Shown here piece after piece: positions 10,401 through 21,729 of a stretch of 64,000 nucleotides of DNA. Position 1 is the stretch's first letter. The number at the start of each line of letters is the position of its first letter. Below the pieces are notes generated by a model that was not told the origin of the DNA, searched no databases, and was given only the letters and a program-made list of their open reading frames with translations. A program made the translations under genes and the position numbers. Source of the stretch: Lamellibrachia columna. Taxonomy: Eukaryota; Annelida; Polychaeta; Sabellida; Siboglinidae. The stretch lies in assembly GCA_963662155.1 (NCBI GenBank), contig OY759263.1, positions 42,586,969 through 42,650,968 of the forward strand, written 5' to 3'.

Positions 10401-11695
10401 TGTATGAGTTTCAGGATTACTTGTATTTTATCTGTGTGCTATATATGACGTCATATTCTTAGATAATTAGTTCTATTCATATTATCATATTGTGTTATAT
10501 ATATATGCATATATACACATAAAATTATACATACATTACATATACACATGTGCATCATGTTTACCTAATTTATTTAACTCATTAATTTCATAAACTATGT
10601 ATTTTAAGCATGTGTGCTATATAAGTGTACTTACTAGTAAAATGTTATAAGTTGAAGTTATTGTAAATTAAATAAATTGTGATGATTACATGTATTAATA
10701 TTTAGTGATGTCTGGGTGTGATGCTGTTTTAATAATCTATTTTTTGATGTATAAAACATCTACATGCTGAACAAAAACACACTACTTTTCCTGAAGAATG
10801 CATTGTATGCTGCAATCTACGCGCACGTATCTTATTTTGTGTTAACTTCATACTGATTATGGGAAGTAACAACCGCGGATCTCTAAAGAAATCAGTGGTA
10901 TCAACACATACATACTAGTAACACATTTTGTGACAAAGTCATTTGTATTAGATTCGACAGTACGCTTTAAATTATGCGTTAGTACTGGTGCCAACGTAAT
11001 TACTGTATTAAAATAGCGCCGTAAATCTGGACAAAGTCCATTCAGAGATACTTAAAATACATCTAAAAAAATATAACACAATCTGATATGAATAAAACTA
11101 ATTATCTAAGAACATGACATGTCACATATAGCTAAAATACAAATAATACTTAGATATACATAATTACAAACAATGAAGCACGCACGCACGCACAATTAAA
11201 ACAGAAATACATAATTGTACAATGTTTGATTTGAATCAAAGCAGCGCCACTGGCACTGCACAGGGTTATGGTAAAACTGAACGCCTTGTCATATGCATCG
11301 ATTTTACGGTAGACTTTGCGTTACGCATAGGCGCTGTAGGAGGGCGATATTTTGGTTTAATTCTTTTGTAAATTTTGAGAAAGTAAATGTACTTTTTTGG
11401 CCACGTGTATAATGTATAGTAGATATATGAGAAGTTTGGGTGCTCTAGGTGGTCATTTTCATGGTTAGGTCAGAAAGTAAAAGATCGCCAAAACTTGCTT
11501 TTCAGCTGGTGTCCGTAAACTTTTCATATACGCTACTCAGGCGGAGACCACGCGGAGGACGAGGTACTAAAATGAAGGACCCACCAAAACGTATCGTGGC
11601 CGGGTGGAGGGTGGGTAACTTACTGTGATTGGGACATCATCGTCAGCTAAAATAAGGGCACTATAAGTGCATGCTAGTTCGTCGACAGATCCCAT
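4421..11695 (-). CDS. RPLP1: 60S acidic ribosomal protein P1 (five exons)
   Basis: Coding exons on the minus strand are 11624-11695, 6323-6383, 5826-5960, 5367-5414 and 4421-4434. All junctions are GT/AG and the phases agree, giving 109 aa. The N-terminal helical domain (residues 1 to about 60, with DELACTYSALIL and ADKITTLLKAA) dimerises with P2. An alanine/glycine hinge (SSAGSAGAAAPGGAGG) follows, then an acidic tail ending DDDMGFGLFD, the conserved end that recruits elongation factors and is the target of stalk-binding toxins. The length is close to the usual 110-115 aa. The last exon codes only the end of G plus LFD and the stop. The start was chosen at 11693-11695 because exon 1 then matches the family N terminus. 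P1 is a component of the lateral stalk of the large ribosomal subunit in the cytoplasm. Intron 1 (5.2 kb) hosts snoRNAs. Confidence 0.96.
4600..5010. repeat. AT-rich dispersed repeat with internal duplication (RPLP1 intron 4)
   Basis: A block with AATTGTTGCAATT, CATGAAATAAAT and AATTTCAAAACCAGAAT occurs twice (about 4740-4800 and 4900-4965). The left edge, GTCCAATTACACAAAA, resembles the complement of the phrase TGTAATTGGACC near 850. It is probably an old non-autonomous element. Confidence 0.45.
5224..5296 (-). ncRNA. Candidate C/D-box snoRNA in RPLP1 intron 4
   Basis: On the strand of the host gene a perfect box C (GTGATGA, around 5284-5290) is followed about 60 nt later by box D (CTGA, around 5225-5228). 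The flanks AGTT and AATT can form only a short, wobble-containing terminal stem. Internal C'/D' boxes are unclear and I could not assign a target. It could be a chance match. Confidence 0.3.
6466..6540 (-). ncRNA. C/D-box snoRNA, copy 1 (RPLP1 intron 1)
   Basis: Read on the host-gene strand this 75-nt unit begins GGTACAGCA, then box C ATGATGA (6525-6531), and ends with box D CTGA (6474-6477) followed by GATGTACC. The GGTACA/TGTACC ends form a terminal stem close to the boxes. An internal D'-like ATGA (6500-6503) is preceded by GCCCTAGTCAAT, and a TGATTA C'-like box follows. The guide can pair with the UUGACUGGGGCGG stretch of the large-subunit rRNA P-loop using two G-U pairs. Intronic hosting in a ribosomal protein gene is typical for C/D snoRNAs in animals. 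It has two paralogues downstream in the window, at 6957 and 8125. Confidence 0.8.
6848..6871. repeat. (TA)n microsatellite
   Basis: A short run of TA dinucleotides in RPLP1 intron 1, between the first two snoRNA copies. Confidence 0.8.
6957..7035 (-). ncRNA. C/D-box snoRNA, copy 2 (RPLP1 intron 1)
   Basis: This 79-nt unit has the most canonical boxes of the three. On the host strand it reads GGTACAGCT, box C ATGATGA (7020-7026), a D' box CTGA (6993-6996) preceded by CTACCCCAGTCAAT, a C'-like ATGATTT, box D CTGA (6965-6968), and GTTGTACC. The first and last six bases pair as a terminal stem. The D' guide has a ten-base perfect match to UUGACUGGGG of the rRNA P-loop. A MITE is inserted exactly at its 5' end (7036-7808); the target-site duplication leaves the terminal stem intact. 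Confidence 0.85.
7036..7808. mobile_element. MITE with 8-bp target-site duplication, inserted at snoRNA copy 2
   Basis: The insert is bounded by GCTGTACC on both sides (7028-7035 and 7809-7816). Its ends start TTGGGTT and finish AACCCTG, with GATTTAAAT-rich sub-terminal sequence at both ends, so they are inverted. An 8-bp duplication and CAG-like ends suggest the hAT superfamily. The interior codes nothing recognisable. Confidence 0.65.
8125..8198 (-). ncRNA. C/D-box snoRNA, copy 3 (RPLP1 intron 1)
   Basis: On the host strand this 74-nt unit reads GGTACAGCT, box C ATGATGT (8083 side of the unit, at 8183-8189; the last base departs from the consensus A), then CTACCCCAGTCAAT before a D'-like ATGA (8161-8164), a C'-like ATGATTT, box D CTGA (8133-8136) and GTTGTACC. 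It shares the guide and terminal stem with copy 2. The altered last base of box C may weaken it, but the rest of the kink-turn pairing is kept. Confidence 0.75.
8270..8998. mobile_element. Non-autonomous element with AATTCC-rich ends
   Basis: Both ends carry repeated AATTCCAATTCC phrases, in opposite senses towards the outer edges (GTCTGACAATTCC at the left, GGAATTGACCCCATG at the right). The same terminal style is seen at 22565-23155 and 41945-42697. There is no coding capacity. Boundaries are approximate. Confidence 0.45.
8999..10071. other. RPLP1 intron 1, unannotated stretch
   Basis: Only a small direct repeat (AAGGTGTTGTCAATCAAA twice, 9208-9250) stands out. Short frames show no domain, and I see no gene here. 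Confidence 0.5.
10072..11489. mobile_element. Element with about 430 bp terminal inverted repeats
   Basis: The left arm (about 10072-10500) and right arm (about 11070-11489) are reverse complements: both edges read GG[T/C]GATCTTTTACTTTCTGACC, and matches continue through AAGTACATTTACTTTCTCAAAA, ATCGATGCAT and TTCTTAGATAATTAGTT. The 570 bp centre is AT-rich with no intact transposase. Flanks AACAACTT and CAAAACTT may be a decayed 8-bp duplication. Long arms suggest a foldback-type or non-autonomous DNA transposon. The right arm ends about 135 bp inside intron 1 from P1 exon 1. Confidence 0.75.
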
Positions 11696-11812
11696 TTTAT
11701 TCTTGTGTGGTTTATATTACCAGATGGCAGTTGTTATAAGTGTATGTCGCCGGATTGGCCTTAGCTCTTACGAGAACACTACACTTTCGTACACAAGATG
11801 GCTGAAAAGGAA
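11696..11812 (-). promoter_or_regulatory. RPLP1 5' UTR and core promoter (TOP tract, YY1-like site)
   Basis: On the minus strand, CCTTTTC (11804-11810) is a plausible terminal oligopyrimidine start. It is followed at once by GCCATCTTGT (11794-11802), the complement of AAGATGGC, the YY1 motif common just after the start site of animal ribosomal protein genes. This would give a 5' UTR of about 110 nt ending at the ATG at 11693-11695. TOP tracts couple translation to mTOR signalling. Confidence 0.5.
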
Positions 11813-12071
11813 GTTGAAACATCCGCGGTCGCAGCAAATCGGCACGGACACTTAATTTTTTATTTAAGCATTTACGTGTCCAATGCATAGCACTTTATCT
11901 ACGTTTAATTTTTAACATATATATATGCGACATCTGGTTTAACACAAAGTTATATAAAGAAAATAATTTTAGCAAATATTTCCTATAACCGGAAGTTTAT
12001 AGTACACACCGCAACAACACGAATATCCATTTACTAACTAATAACGGACCGATACACAGTGAAACAATAGA

Positions 12072-12330
<259 letters not shown>

Positions 12331-12473
12331 GTATGTATTCATGCATCCACGCATGTATATCTATAATTATATTTGGTCATCCATTTTGTCCTCATAGAAT
12401 CTGGTATGGTATAACAAGGCAAAGTGCCGCTGGAGCCAAAACTAAAATACCACCGCAACAAAGAATGCAATAG

Positions 12474-12474
<1 letters not shown>

Positions 12475-12569
<95 letters not shown>
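12475..12569. repeat. (TA)n microsatellite
   Basis: About 95 bp of uninterrupted TA dinucleotides in the intergenic region between RPLP1 and TXNDC5. Confidence 0.95.
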
Positions 12570-12572
<3 letters not shown>

Positions 12573-13785
12573 CCTACCTAGGTATAATGCCTGATCAATG
12601 CTCCAACATCACATTAATTAGCAATCAGCTATCTGAATATATTGAAATTGATTAAGCTAAACCTAATTTTAACCAAACATCCAATGCTTCCAGTTTTATA
12701 TGCAACAAAACCACGAACAAACTCCAACACAAAACCTCCAACAAAATTTCTAACTGCGATCAGCCAACACACGACAAAAACATATATTAGACCTAATTCA
12801 CTATTCACAGCAGTGACGAAAGGCCAACGAGAACAAGAGTGATATCAGTGGGGTACGTCTTGGTGAGCGTCAATTTCGAGAAGCCTCTTTCACAAGAGGC
12901 CACATTCACGCACCGTTATTCACCTCGAATAAGCTACGTTATAACAACAATTATTATACGTATTATTTTGAATGTGTAAACACAATGTTTTAGAAACGTC
13001 CACATTGAAGCCATTATTGATTATCGACTACAAACATGGGACGTCTGAAATGCGGGAACGGCGACGGAAATTCGCAGGAGAATACAAGCTGGTGCGAAAG
13101 GGTGGAAGAAAGTGTGAAAGGTGATGGGAGATAGACATGTATTTCAGCAGGTCAAAGGAATTGTCCTTATTTCGTGTTTCACACCAGCGTATGCCTACGT
13201 ATATTTATAATATGTTTGAAAAACAACTGAGCAAGAAGAATTGAGGGGGTAAAGGTCCCTTCTCAATTCGATTTTTTCTAGTCTCATTTCAATTTAATTT
13301 TTTTTCCTCGAAAAATCAAACATACTTAGTATCTACTGCTACATGCTAGCTCGTTTGTGTAATTTTTATGTCATTTTTGGTGAAATCATCAGACAAACTA
13401 TTAAATTAATTAATGGTTGTTCAAACATTAAATGAAGTGAATACGGAAACGCTGAAAACTCATGAATTTCACCCATGGTGAAATTTCGTAACTTTGTCAT
13501 GCGTTCGGCGAGTGGACGGAAGTCAAGCCCATAATCGGAATTGACCTGCACAGTGTTGACCATGTTGGATATCCAGAAGATTTCGAGCGGATGCGTTCAA
13601 AATGGAGGGCGGAATTAACACCGTGACTGACATAGGAGGACTGTGTGAACAGAGATTTAGCGGATTGGGTGGGACTGGAGAACTAGAGCAAGGGAAAGGA
13701 ATGGATGGAGACGGGCGGTGCAAATTGCTGTGAAACGGGATCTGTGACGGAAGGAGAAGAAAAACAAAGATCGAGAACCAGTGTC
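12570..13785. other. Intergenic stretch without recognised gene
   Basis: No family is recognisable. A 43-codon frame starting at 13602 (plus strand) lacks a domain or partner exon. The region ends at the CAATA-rich tail of a LINE. Confidence 0.5.
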
Positions 13786-15075
13786 AATACAATACAATAA
13801 TACTTTATGTCAATACAATACAATACAATGTCAATACAATGTCAATACAATACAATGTCAATACAATACAATGATACGTTCGACCAGGAAATTACAGTGC
13901 CGATCGACACTTACAACACGATAGAAACAAAATCTTGAACATTAGGTCTATAGTTGGCACATCAAATATATTCATAATAAATCCCAAGTTATTTAATTAC
14001 AGATTTAAGTCTAATTTAGCGTTAAGAATTTAAATGGCAGAGCATAAGGCAAAAAGGAATACTTGTAGCGGTTTGTCTTGATGTTAGGAAGTAAAAATCT
14101 GCTGCTTCTGTGACTGAGCCTTGAATAAAATTCGACATGGAGGAGGTGCGATGGGTCTTGGAATATTTGACTAGATTTATGTAAGACTTTCCCTCGATAC
14201 AAAGACTGGACATTGTCTAACTGTCTACAAACAATACGACTGGCTCTATGTATGACTTTATCCACCCTCCCTTGATCATGTTTTGAAACATTCCCACCCC
14301 AACAGGCTGCCCCAAAAGAGACAGTGCTGGAAATGACTGCATTATAAAACATCAGAAGAAGATTCGCACTGACTCCAAACTTCTTGAGCTTCCTGGGACA
14401 TCACATCCTTGAATTTACTTTTTTCATCATGCTCTGTGTTTTCATTCCATTTAAGCCTTGAATCAATCACAATACCCAGGTATTTGTAAATAATCATCTC
14501 TCACCACCTCTTCTCCCTTAATACAAACAGCTTTAGGAAGTATTTGCTTTAGCCTAAAATCAACACGTAGTTCTTTAGTCTTCGTGACATTTAACTGCAA
14601 AAAATTGTCATCACACCACTGAACAAAGTCATTGATTTCTCGAAGGTAACCAGAGCCATCAACATTATTAACCATGCTAACAATGACACAGTCGGCTGCA
14701 TATTTGACCAGTGGATAGACATTGTCAGTTTTTTTGTAGTCAGAAGTGTAGTGTGTACAGGAAAGGTGCAAAAACTGTGTCTTGAGGTGCGCCAGTTTTC
14801 GTGTGGACGTTAGGAGACCGGATGCTTTCGAGACTGACATATGTTAGTTAAGTATCCAAAGATCCATTAAACATAAGGGGATGGCACATTCATGTCTAAA
14901 AGCTTTCGAGCAAGACTATGAGGCTGAATACTATTAAAAGCACTGGAAAAAAAAAACATAACTCGAATAGTATTGCCTGCCACTTCTAGATGATAGTACA
15001 TTCTTTGTGAAACATATAGAACTACATCATTGATATATCTTTTTCTTTTGTAGGCAAATTGTAATGGATTATTGA
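13786..15075 (-). pseudogene. L2-like LINE relic (reverse transcriptase) with pentanucleotide tail
   Basis: On the minus strand the fragments read in LINE order. KRKRYINDVVLYVSQR and SSAFNSIQPHSLARKL (about 15060-14900) are an RT core motif. LVKYAADCVIVSMV (near 14700) corresponds to the usual YADD catalytic motif with the first Asp replaced by Ala. WCDDNFLQLNVTKTKEL follows, then FYNAVISSTVSFGAACWGGN and LHVEFYSRL..NRYKYSFLP (14350-14030). Frames shift between blocks. Beyond it the (CAATA)n run at 13786-13873 is the usual simple-repeat 3' tail, so the 3' end is preserved and the 5' end is truncated. It is not functional. Confidence 0.8.
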
Positions 15076-15780
15076 AAGCTTACCAACCTTACTCCGGACT
15101 CAAGGATTCTAGATGAGAGCAACATTGTTATAGTATTATTATAAAAGGCAAACAATTTAATCATGGTTTTGGACTCATGCACGCATAAGAACCAGTAAAA
15201 CATAACCATTGCAGCTACAATCAAGAATATGACGCCAATGGTTTACTAGGAAAACCTTGTTGAACACACACAATCTCTTTTTTCATGGGCCATGTTGTTA
15301 AGTAACTTTGCGTGACGAATGTTTGGAGTCTGGCAATATTCGTTCACCAAATGAAAATCTATTTGTAAACATCCAGTCCTATGCTTGCAAATAGAATATG
15401 GCTATGTTGTTTGCATCTAAACTGAATTAGTGCTATATATTTTGACATATGTTTACTAAACTTCCCCGTTCTGACTTAGCAGTTCTCTTGATCGGGAATT
15501 TGCGGTGCTTCTGCGCTTAACGTCGGTCGTTCGAAAGCACTTAACGCGTCACAGCGGAAGTCTAGCTGCATCGATTTCCTCGAACTGCCAGGCGCCCTGG
15601 TCAACATGTCAGCCGCCAAATGAAGTTTGACCAAAATGTTGTACTTTTAGAACAAATTCTGAGAAAACCACTAGCGTTATATTAAAACAAGAAACAAAAT
15701 TACTTCGACGCTTGGAAACGTCATAGTTTTCTCAACCAATCGATGAAGCCGATGCGGCAAGTTGATCATCACCAAGTTTA
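15076..15780. other. Intergenic stretch, no gene recognised
   Basis: No coding or repeat signal I can name; AT-rich single-copy-looking sequence between the LINE relic and the first SINE. Confidence 0.4.
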
Positions 15781-15789
15781 CAATAGATG

Positions 15790-16150
15790 CAGACTGCTCC
15801 AACCACTGATATTATAGTTACCGTAGGTCACTTGTGTTTGCTGGATGAGATACTCCCTAAACAGCTGATCACAGCTAAACTGGGAGGTACTATATTGAGC
15901 TAAGAGATGGTGATCACCAGCTCTGTGTAACTGTGAGGCGCACTGAGCCCACGACAGGTTGTTCCATTTCCCTGTGTGGGATATTTTACTTCCACTGGCA
16001 TAGGCACCAGATAGACGGGACCAACGGCTATTAGCGTCTCTTCCGGAAGACACGGACAAAGTGTGTCGAATGAAATTGCCCAACTTTCGAAACGGCAGCA
16101 GCTGGGTGGTTTCGTACCCCGGTCCCCTCGACGATGCCCTACCACACAAG
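15790..16150 (-). mobile_element. tRNA-derived SINE copy 1
   Basis: The region from about 15940 shares with 17430-17570 the blocks CTCTTC.GAAGACAC.G.CAAAGTG, GAAATTGC, GCAGCAG and the complement of a tRNA-like head ending ACCACACAA. The head (on the minus strand, near 16145) contains TGTGTGGTAGGGCAT, like box A, and a mutated box B GGGTACGAAAC. Body motifs (GTGTGGGATATTTTACTTCC, CACCAGATAGACGGGACC) recur at 41165-41225. Confidence 0.65.
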
Positions 16151-16627
16151 GGATAATGCCTCAGTTAGACTTCCTGGTGTGTTACACGAATGTAGGGCAC
16201 AGTAATTTTAGGTATGTGTAATTAAACAAATCATATCATCTGACATTACTGCATTTGAGCAGACACATCGACAAATTTGCTGGTAGAACATGTTGGCAGT
16301 GTAACTGTAGATTTTTAGGTGATTTCAATAGGCGGGAGGATTTTTGGCAATTTTTTTCGCCACAATTAAGTGCATAGTAATTTATGCAGAAATTGATAAA
16401 CATTGATGGGTGTGACACGTTCAGGCTTTTAAAAAGAGTTAGAAATATGTGATTTTGACTAAACTCAACCAACATGTCAATGAGATGATGATCACGGCAG
16501 GTAAGAAGTTTAAGAATTTTTTATGGTCTCGTTTTCTTATAATCGTGCACAACGTTAACATGGTCACAGGCTGAACCCACAAGCACTGCGCCCCGCGTCC
16601 GGCAGGTGTCTGGATGCTGTGTAATCC

Positions 16628-16735
16628 CATGACGCGTCACCAGCGCATGCGCACGCGCACGCAGGGCCGAAAAGTAACAAAACGGCACGCGACCGAGGAA
16701 GCAGTACTATTGGTGTTTTCGCAAGGACTGGGAAG
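16628..16735 (+). promoter_or_regulatory. TXNDC5 proximal promoter / 5' UTR
   Basis: A GC-rich island in AT-rich DNA directly upstream of the start codon. It contains the palindrome TGACGCGTCA (16630-16639; CRE/ATF-like) and GCGCATGCGC (16643-16652), the core of an NRF1 site. ATF-like sites would fit an ER-stress-responsive chaperone gene, but that is inference. Confidence 0.45.
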
Positions 16736-19700
16736 ATGATTAGTGTTTCTGTGATATTTCTGCTGGTGCTGAGCCCATTCGTAGCAAGATGCGCTGACGA
16801 GGAGGAGTCCCCAGTTCGGGTGTACGATCAAGAAACATTTGACACTGAGTTGCCGAAAAATCCACATTTTATTAAATTTTATGCACCTTGGTAAGTGACA
16901 CTGACATACCGGTTCCCTGCCTTGGCCTGGGGCTAGGTCTCGCCTAGCGCTGGTTGCATGTTGGTTCTACAGTACTGGGTGGTGTCTGTCTCTGACAACG
17001 GGACAATGCTGATTTCACTGAGAATGTTTTAACTGTGGATACATGTGCAAGTTTAAACATGCATCAACCTTCAGTCCTTCGTCTTGCCTTGGGCTTGGCA
17101 GTCTTGGTCACGCATGTCTGAACAAATCAGGACAGGTATTCTTTACCTGTCGGCAAATCTGGCTGGCTTTTAACTGTGAAGTGGCTATTGCACACATTTC
17201 ACAAATCTGCATAAGCATAATCATAATCAATAATGCACAACCATCAGCAGTCATTAATCAGTCATTATTATATTGGCTTCGTATTATATTGGGCAGGGGT
17301 GGCAACTGTTGATGTTTGTTTCTACTTCTTTATGTTGGACAGCCACCGTCCATTAAGCAGAATCTGCTTGGAGATTGTGCTGCGTTGGTTTTTTTTAGAG
17401 TGTCCTCTAGAGTTAGTGAGTCCAACAGCTTTTACTGTCTCTTCTGAAAGACACAGGCAAAGTGGGGTGAACGAAATTGCTCAAGCTTCGGAATAGCGGA
17501 GGTTGTTTCGAACCCCGATCCCTTCGACCGAAAGCCTGATGCTCTACCACACAACCACCGCTCCCCACACTGCTGGGCAAAATATTAATTTGTCTATTTT
17601 GCATTGGTAACATGGATCTGTGTAGCAACAATAACTAACTTTAAAGATTTAAAACTTCCACGCACTACGACTTGGGTTTTCCTGTACATACCATCAACAT
17701 ACTGCCATCAAGAAGCAGAAGAAATGTGCTCCAAATAATTGTAGAAGAAGTTTATTGTCTACTGTTGGGCGATACTACCATAATCGAATGATGTTAAGGT
17801 TTTCATCACAAAAACATCTTGATTTTATATTTGTGCATGGTTTTATATATAAGAATGATTATAGACATGAAATATGTTTTTATTGGGTGTGTTTATAACT
17901 TATGATGATGCTCCAAATGGCCTCGAAAATGTACCTTTTTCAGCAGACAGGACTCGTTTATAGCATATAATAAGCAATAGATGAATCTATCAACTAATGC
18001 AGCCTTTATTAACCTCTGGGTCATGACCCAAAATTGGGTCGCCAAGCCATTTTCAGTGGGTCGCCCAGCGTCTCTAAGTGTTCCTTTATCTTCCCACATG
18101 CCCGTTCCAGATGCATGCGAGGTTAATAATTTATGTCAAATGTTGTTTGAATTTTAAATGCCTTATGGCTCCATCCTATGGATTTAGGTAGGTAAAATTG
18201 CATAATTAGGAGGATTAGAAGGAAAGCACAGTTCTTTCATGGCCAAACAGCGAAGTTTCTTAAGAAGGAAGGAACAACAAATGATGCTTTGTCCAACAAG
18301 CTACATTGGGTTCCTATTTGGTGGCTTGGCGTATCGCAAAACAGAAGAAGCCACATACCATTAGTGAAGAATTGGTGAAACCAGCAGCTGTCGACATGGT
18401 ATGTACTGTCTGTGGACGTGACATCGCCAGGAAGATTGAACAGATCTCTTTGTCGAATGATACGATTCGTGCGTGATCTATGAGTATGACATCAAACAGC
18501 GCATCTATGACCTCAAACAGCAAGTAACTGCAGCCATAAAGACGAGTGGGCAATTTAGTCCTTGAACAGTTGGATGAATCGACTGATGCTAGTGATGATA
18601 CCCAACCAACGGCGTGTGTTCGTTATCGAGGTCCAAACGATATGGAAGAATAGTTCTTGTTTTGCTGGCCGTTGCTCACCACCAAAAGGGGAGAAGATAT
18701 TTTCAAGATGATGGATTCATTCATCAAGGAAGAAGGGCTGAAGTGGGATCAGTGCTGTGCTGTTGTGATGGTGCACCAGCAATGTTACGAGCACGGGTGA
18801 AGGAAGTCAATCAAGTTGTGAATTTCTTCAAATCAAGAGAGCTGTACATGGTATTGGAAAGGAGAAGATGTACGTACTTAGATAAAGAAATATGCACCAG
18901 TGACCATTGTGTGGACCAAGCCATGATTGATTTACATAATTAGTTTTCAAAAATGCAATAAAGTAAGATTTTACAATTACATTTTGAAAAACTAAGTATG
19001 TTTATTAATCTAGTTATGCATCTCTTCCCCATTCCATTGCTCAGCTGAATTAGTTAACACTTGACCATACTATGGAACAACTTACTAGGTGACATAAAAC
19101 CACAGACTCCGCATATCTGATTAAATGGCAATTCACCAAAGGCAGTGCCATTATAATTGGTTTCTTATCAACTATAGGCATACTGCTGGCGTGAAGGGGG
19201 AACAATATTGATGAGTTGCCCAGGTCTGTGGTCAATTACATTGTAATTGTAATAGTAATAGTTTAAATTTTTTCAAGTAATAATAGTAGATGGAACAGAA
19301 CACAATCAGTCAATGTAATAGTAATATAAAGCAATGTAACAGTAACTGAGCTGTTACATTTCTATTACAATTTGGATTAATGCTGACTTATTTTGTGTTA
19401 GCTCCACCTCCAATAGCCTACAAAGACAATGGGTAAGACAACCAAGGCTATCAAGCCATGTACAGCTTACACAGATAACTGTACTGGTTCTTTGTATAAT
19501 TTGGTCAGCAGGAGCAGTTCTAAGGACACATTCTGACAATAGGTGTGACACCTCACACAGTGCAACTGCATTCTACTGTGAACTCCAAACAAAGCCACGA
19601 ATGTGTGTGAGCAACAGCAAAGGGCATATCGTGGCATCATGTGATTTAGACAATCCAGTGTCACAGCCCTAATTATCAACTCTGAATTAAGCAGGCATGG

Positions 19701-21632
19701 ACATGTTTGCGTGGAAGTGTTGATACCAGACATACTTTAGTTATTAATACCCCAGGGCATGTTATGTTTCACACAGTGGGATGGAGGCATACAATTGATA
19801 TCCTTTATTTAACATTTTAAACTTGAGATTTATGTGTATTTATTTTTTTAGCAAATCATGCTTTGAGCAGAGCAGCTAAGTGCACATTAATCATGAATGT
19901 GTACAGGTGTATAATGTTGTAATTATGGTTATATTATCTAGACGTTGTAGAGAATAATGACATCCAGTTTTATTAATACACATTGATTAGTTCATGAGAT
20001 ACTTTAATACAAAATCAAATGTATATAATGTTCTAATTATGGTTATGTTATCTAGATATTGTAGAAAACAATTACATTACGTTTTATTAATACACATTGA
20101 TTAGTTCATGATATATTTGAATACATAGCTTTTTTGACATATTTTGTCACCTGAAAAAAGTCTTTGCATTAACTGTCAAGCCACCATAGCTCAAAAAACT
20201 ACTGGAGCCAGCATACTAAAATTGTTGTTATAAAAATATTAACTTATCTTAACACTTATCTGTGAGCAACAGCAAAGGGCATATCTTGGCATCACATGAT
20301 GAAAGGATACACTTCAAACAAGTAACAGTTCTACTGTCACTGTAGATTATTGATGATTGCTTGAATAAAGAGTTGTTGATGACAACTACTATATTACTGA
20401 ATGGAAAGTTAAAATATGTAGCATAATACGCCTGTATGCACTCCAAAACATGTTTAACCGAAAGCAAATGTTTAGTTGCTATGGAAAAATATAATAGTAA
20501 TAGTAATATTTACTATATAGTAAAATATGTAATAGTAATATATTACTTTGCCTTTATGATGTAATAGTAATAGAAAGGAAACAAAGTATTACTTTGCCTT
20601 TATGATGTAATAGTAATAGAAAGGAAACAAAGTATTAGTAATAGATTGCAGTGTAATGTAATTGACCCTAGTCCTGGAGTTACCGTGGACGACAATTGTC
20701 CAAGTGAGACACCGTGCATGAACTTGTTGGCCTCCATTGATTTGGGAAGGCAACTTCATGAAAAATTTAGATAATCCAGCGTCACAGCCCTAATTACTAA
20801 CTCTGAATTAAGCAGGCATGGACATGTTTGCGTGGTACCAGACATGCATTAGTTATTAAGACCACTGGGCATGTTATATTTCACACAATGGTATGGAAAC
20901 ATACAATTGATATCCTTTATTTAAAATTTTTAAACTTGAGATTTATGTGTATTTATCGTGCTTTGAGCAGAGCAGCTTAGTGCACATTAATCATGAAATG
21001 TATATAGTGTTCTAATTATGGTTATATTATCTAGATGTCGTAGAGAACAGTTACGTCATGCTTTATTAATACACATTGATTAGTTCATGAGATATTTTAA
21101 TACATAACTTTTTCAACGTATTTTGTTACCTGAAAAAAATGTCCTTGCATTAAATGTATAAAAAAAACTACTTGAGCCAGCATACTCAAATTTTTTTTAT
21201 TAACTTAGACGCATAGAATGATCATGTTAATTTCTGCCTGCCATCTTTCTCGCAATATTATATTTACCCATGACTAATGAAACCACAATACTCTCAACCA
21301 GGCAGTGTCAAACCTTTTAATCACAAGTTGCCTGTGAGATTTAATTTTAACAATATAATAAATCATATTTAGCTTTTGTGCCAAATTATGATAGTCTTAA
21401 TTATTGACACAAATAAGCTAGAGCAATGATAAAAATGAACCACACATTGATGTGTATCAACCAGTGTATCAACCAGCGACTAAAATGTCTTGATTTCTCT
21501 AATGATATTTGCTGTAAGAGGCACCAGATCCCAAAATGGGTACAGTAGTCTTACCCAATGTTTTGATTAATTGCATGTGGTTTCCACTTTCTCGTATATG
21601 CTTACTAGGTAGTTTGACAAAGACATATAAGA

Positions 21633-21729
<97 letters not shown>

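Noticed and set aside
11799..11855. ATGGCTGAAAAGGAAG as the start of a divergent gene opposite RPLP1
   Set aside because: There is no splice donor and only about 19 codons. The sequence is better explained as the YY1-like site and TOP tract of the RPLP1 promoter read from the other strand.
12883..12900. GCCTCTTTCACAAGAGGC as a histone-mRNA 3' stem-loop
   Set aside because: The loop is not the UUUC type, no histone-downstream element is seen and no histone gene is nearby.
13602..13733. A 43-codon plus-strand frame (MEGGINTVTDIGG...)
   Set aside because: It has no recognisable domain, splice partner or promoter, and lies next to a LINE tail.
17500..17575. A true tRNA gene, from the box A/box B match
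   Set aside because: The acceptor and anticodon stems do not fold, and the sequence is the head of a multi-copy SINE with a shared body.
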